From Pseudomonadota bacterium (lineage in GTDB: Bacteria; Bdellovibrionota_B; Oligoflexia; Silvanigrellales; Silvanigrellaceae), in the NCBI GenBank assembly GCA_027490595.1, contig JAIXXU010000291.1, positions 1 through 5,504 of the forward strand: a DNA stretch of 5,504 nt, in the 5' to 3' direction. The notes beneath the pieces were generated by a model. It was not told the origin of the DNA, searched no databases, and saw only the letters and a program-made list of their open reading frames with translations. Below are positions 4,069-5,504 of the stretch, piece by piece. Position 1 is the first letter of the stretch. Every line of letters starts with the position of its first letter. A program made the position numbers and the translations under genes.

Positions 4069-5504
4069 TTATTTTTTAAGGTACAAACCTTTTATTGGAG
4101 AAAAGGACCAACCCTGAAGAGCTTCCTGTGCCGCTTTGTATCCAATCGCTATCATTTTATCCTCATGACCTGTTGGGTTGCTCGTAATACCGTAAGCTGA
4201 CAGATCAGGATTTATCAAGATATCACTTTTTCTTTTGCATTCAATTTCTTTGTCCACAGAACCCACAGTCATACTATTGTAAATAGTTTCAAAGTAAGAA
4301 GGAATTCTATAAAGGCTCTCTTTTGATGTTAAGGATTTCAAAACATAGTCTGAATAGGAGAAAACTGGAGGAATATAGTATTTCTTGGACTCTTCTTGCA
4401 CCAGCAAACTTACTGAGATAATTTTGCCACTATTTCCTATAAAACCTTTCATTCGATCCACAGGTAAATTGTTACACAAGCCGCCATCGTAATGAAGACA
4501 ATAATCAATTGTCATAGGAGGCAGCAAGCCTGGCAGTGCTACGCTAGCCCGAACACTTTCAAACAAAGAACCTTTTGTATGCACTACCTCTTTCATGCTC
4601 GTCACATTGCTAGAAATACCGAAGTAAGGACGCCATAAATTTTCAATATGATAAACACCAAACAAGTCCTCTAGAGCTCTTGTCACGCGCTTTCCGTTGA
4701 GAATAGAAATCCTTGGATATGTATAATCAGACCATGAAAAAGGAGGAGAAACATCGCGACTGAATCGTTGAACGATAGCATGAACTTGTTCGAAATTAGA
4801 ATCACAGATATTGGCAGAAGCACCTATCAACGCTCCTATGCTGGTGCCCCCAATGACATCAAAGGGGATCCCTTGTTCTTGAAATGCTTTTAGCACGCCT
4901 ACATGCGCCCATCCTCGGGTACCACCACCACCCAAAACCAAACCAATGGGATTGTCGCAGAAAAAACGAATAAGACGACAGGCATCTTGTTCATTGTGAA
5001 GACGCATATGATGCCACTGCAAAAAGGGATAAAAACTCAACCATTTTTGCGTTCCATGGATCATTTGAGAACAGCGATGATGAATCAAAACTAAGCTCAC
5101 AGTCAATGAATTTAGAGCTCTAGTTTTTTCTAAAAAATTATTTATAAAATAACTGTTTTGCTCAATATCTTGCGCATAAGAAACTAAATAAATCTTACTT
5201 GCTTTTTCAAGTAAAAATTTAGCAATATGCAAGTCCTCTTGTTCGAAGAACACAAAAATAGTGTGAGATTTTTTTTCATAATTATTTAATTTGCGGAGAA
5301 AGTCTGGAGAAGAACAATTCAAATTAGATAATAAAATAATACCATCTTGGTGGCTTATATTCTTTAAAATACTTTGCTTAAACTCTTCTATATCCACTGA
5401 TTCATTTTGCTTGATAATACCAATGTACTTACAACCATCTACGTTCGACAGTGCTATGGTGTTTTTTTGAGACCTATTGATAATTGTTTTCAAAATTTCA
5501 AGCA
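4069..5504 (-). CDS. NTE-type patatin-like phospholipase (5' end runs off the window)
   Basis: This is a serine lipid hydrolase that would release fatty acids from phospholipids or lysophospholipids. Numbering from the in-window TTG at 5493-5491, the patatin domain runs from about residue 183 to 370. The oxyanion loop is GGGGTRG (188-194), the nucleophile S218 lies in GTSIG (216-220), and the dyad Asp is D336 in DGG (336-338). RASVALPGLLPP (315-326) and PDLSAYGI (429-436) are typical family motifs. Residues 1-180 resemble the linker of bacterial neuropathy-target-esterase homologues, including KASKIYLV and WHHMRL just before the domain. The TTG has no ribosome-binding site, and the frame stays open upstream (LEI before it) to base 5504. 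The true start therefore probably lies outside, perhaps with a cyclic-nucleotide-binding domain as in related proteins. It is the upstream partner of the acyltransferase in one operon. Confidence 0.9.
   Translation of the reverse strand, partial: LEILKTIINRSQKNTIALSNVDGCKYIGIIKQNESVDIEEFKQSILKNISHQDGIILLSNLNCSSPDFLRKLNNYEKKSHTIFVFFEQEDLHIAKFLLEKASKIYLVSYAQDIEQNSYFINNFLEKTRALNSLTVSLVLIHHRCSQMIHGTQKWLSFYPFLQWHHMRLHNEQDACRLIRFFCDNPIGLVLGGGGTRGWAHVGVLKAFQEQGIPFDVIGGTSIGALIGASANICDSNFEQVHAIVQRFSRDVSPPFSWSDYTYPRISILNGKRVTRALEDLFGVYHIENLWRPYFGISSNVTSMKEVVHTKGSLFESVRASVALPGLLPPMTIDYCLHYDGGLCNNLPVDRMKGFIGNSGKIISVSLLVQEESKKYYIPPVFSYSDYVLKSLTSKESLYRIPSYFETIYNSMTVGSVDKEIECKRKSDILINPDLSAYGITSNPTGHEDKMIAIGYKAAQEALQGWSFSPIKGLYLKK

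Noticed and set aside
4903..5094. Open frame of 63 codons on the + strand
   Set aside because: It is antisense to the patatin gene, covering the oxyanion-loop region. Its Thr/Gln-rich content is the complement of the Gly-rich codons there, and it shows no start signals.

Overview
The window is AT-rich bacterial DNA. It pairs a compact two-gene lipid-metabolism operon on the right half with mobile-element debris on the left. The long, decaying, AT-drifting spacers, insertion sequences (IS) at different stages of decay, and a phospholipase plus acyltransferase pair suit a host-associated or intracellular bacterium, for example an amoeba or protist endosymbiont in the Rickettsiales/Holosporales or Legionellales style. 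That placement is an inference from style, not from a diagnostic marker.

Left part (1-1823). The window opens in the last codons of an IS701-like transposase on the + strand, whose C-terminus runs into a T20A9 homopolymer. An apparently intact IS4-superfamily insertion sequence follows (237-1819). It has imperfect 27-bp terminal inverted repeats, candidate TTAA target duplications, and one 478-aa DDE transposase on the - strand with a complete Y-R-E-K signature. It appears to have landed between the ribosome-binding site/start and the stop of a short reading frame.

Middle part (1824-3297). No intact gene is visible. There is a 610-bp spacer with a 53-codon coding-like remnant and small hairpins. 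Next comes a second, strongly decayed and internally deleted copy of the same IS (2438-3160) in opposite orientation. It keeps both ends, the leader and the N-terminal third of the transposase, and has lost all catalytic residues. A 137-bp AT-rich spacer follows.

Right part (3298-5504). Two genes on the - strand, 12 bp apart, form an operon. The upstream one is an NTE-type patatin phospholipase, open to the window edge and therefore probably N-terminally incomplete here. The downstream one is an acyltransferase of the MGAT/TMEM68-like branch. Together they suggest lipid deacylation and reacylation, possibly acting on host or own-membrane lipids.

No CRISPR array, tRNA or rRNA was recognised. 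The most notable items are the intact/decayed IS pair, the patatin-acyltransferase operon, and the unexplained coding-like remnant near 2034-2198.
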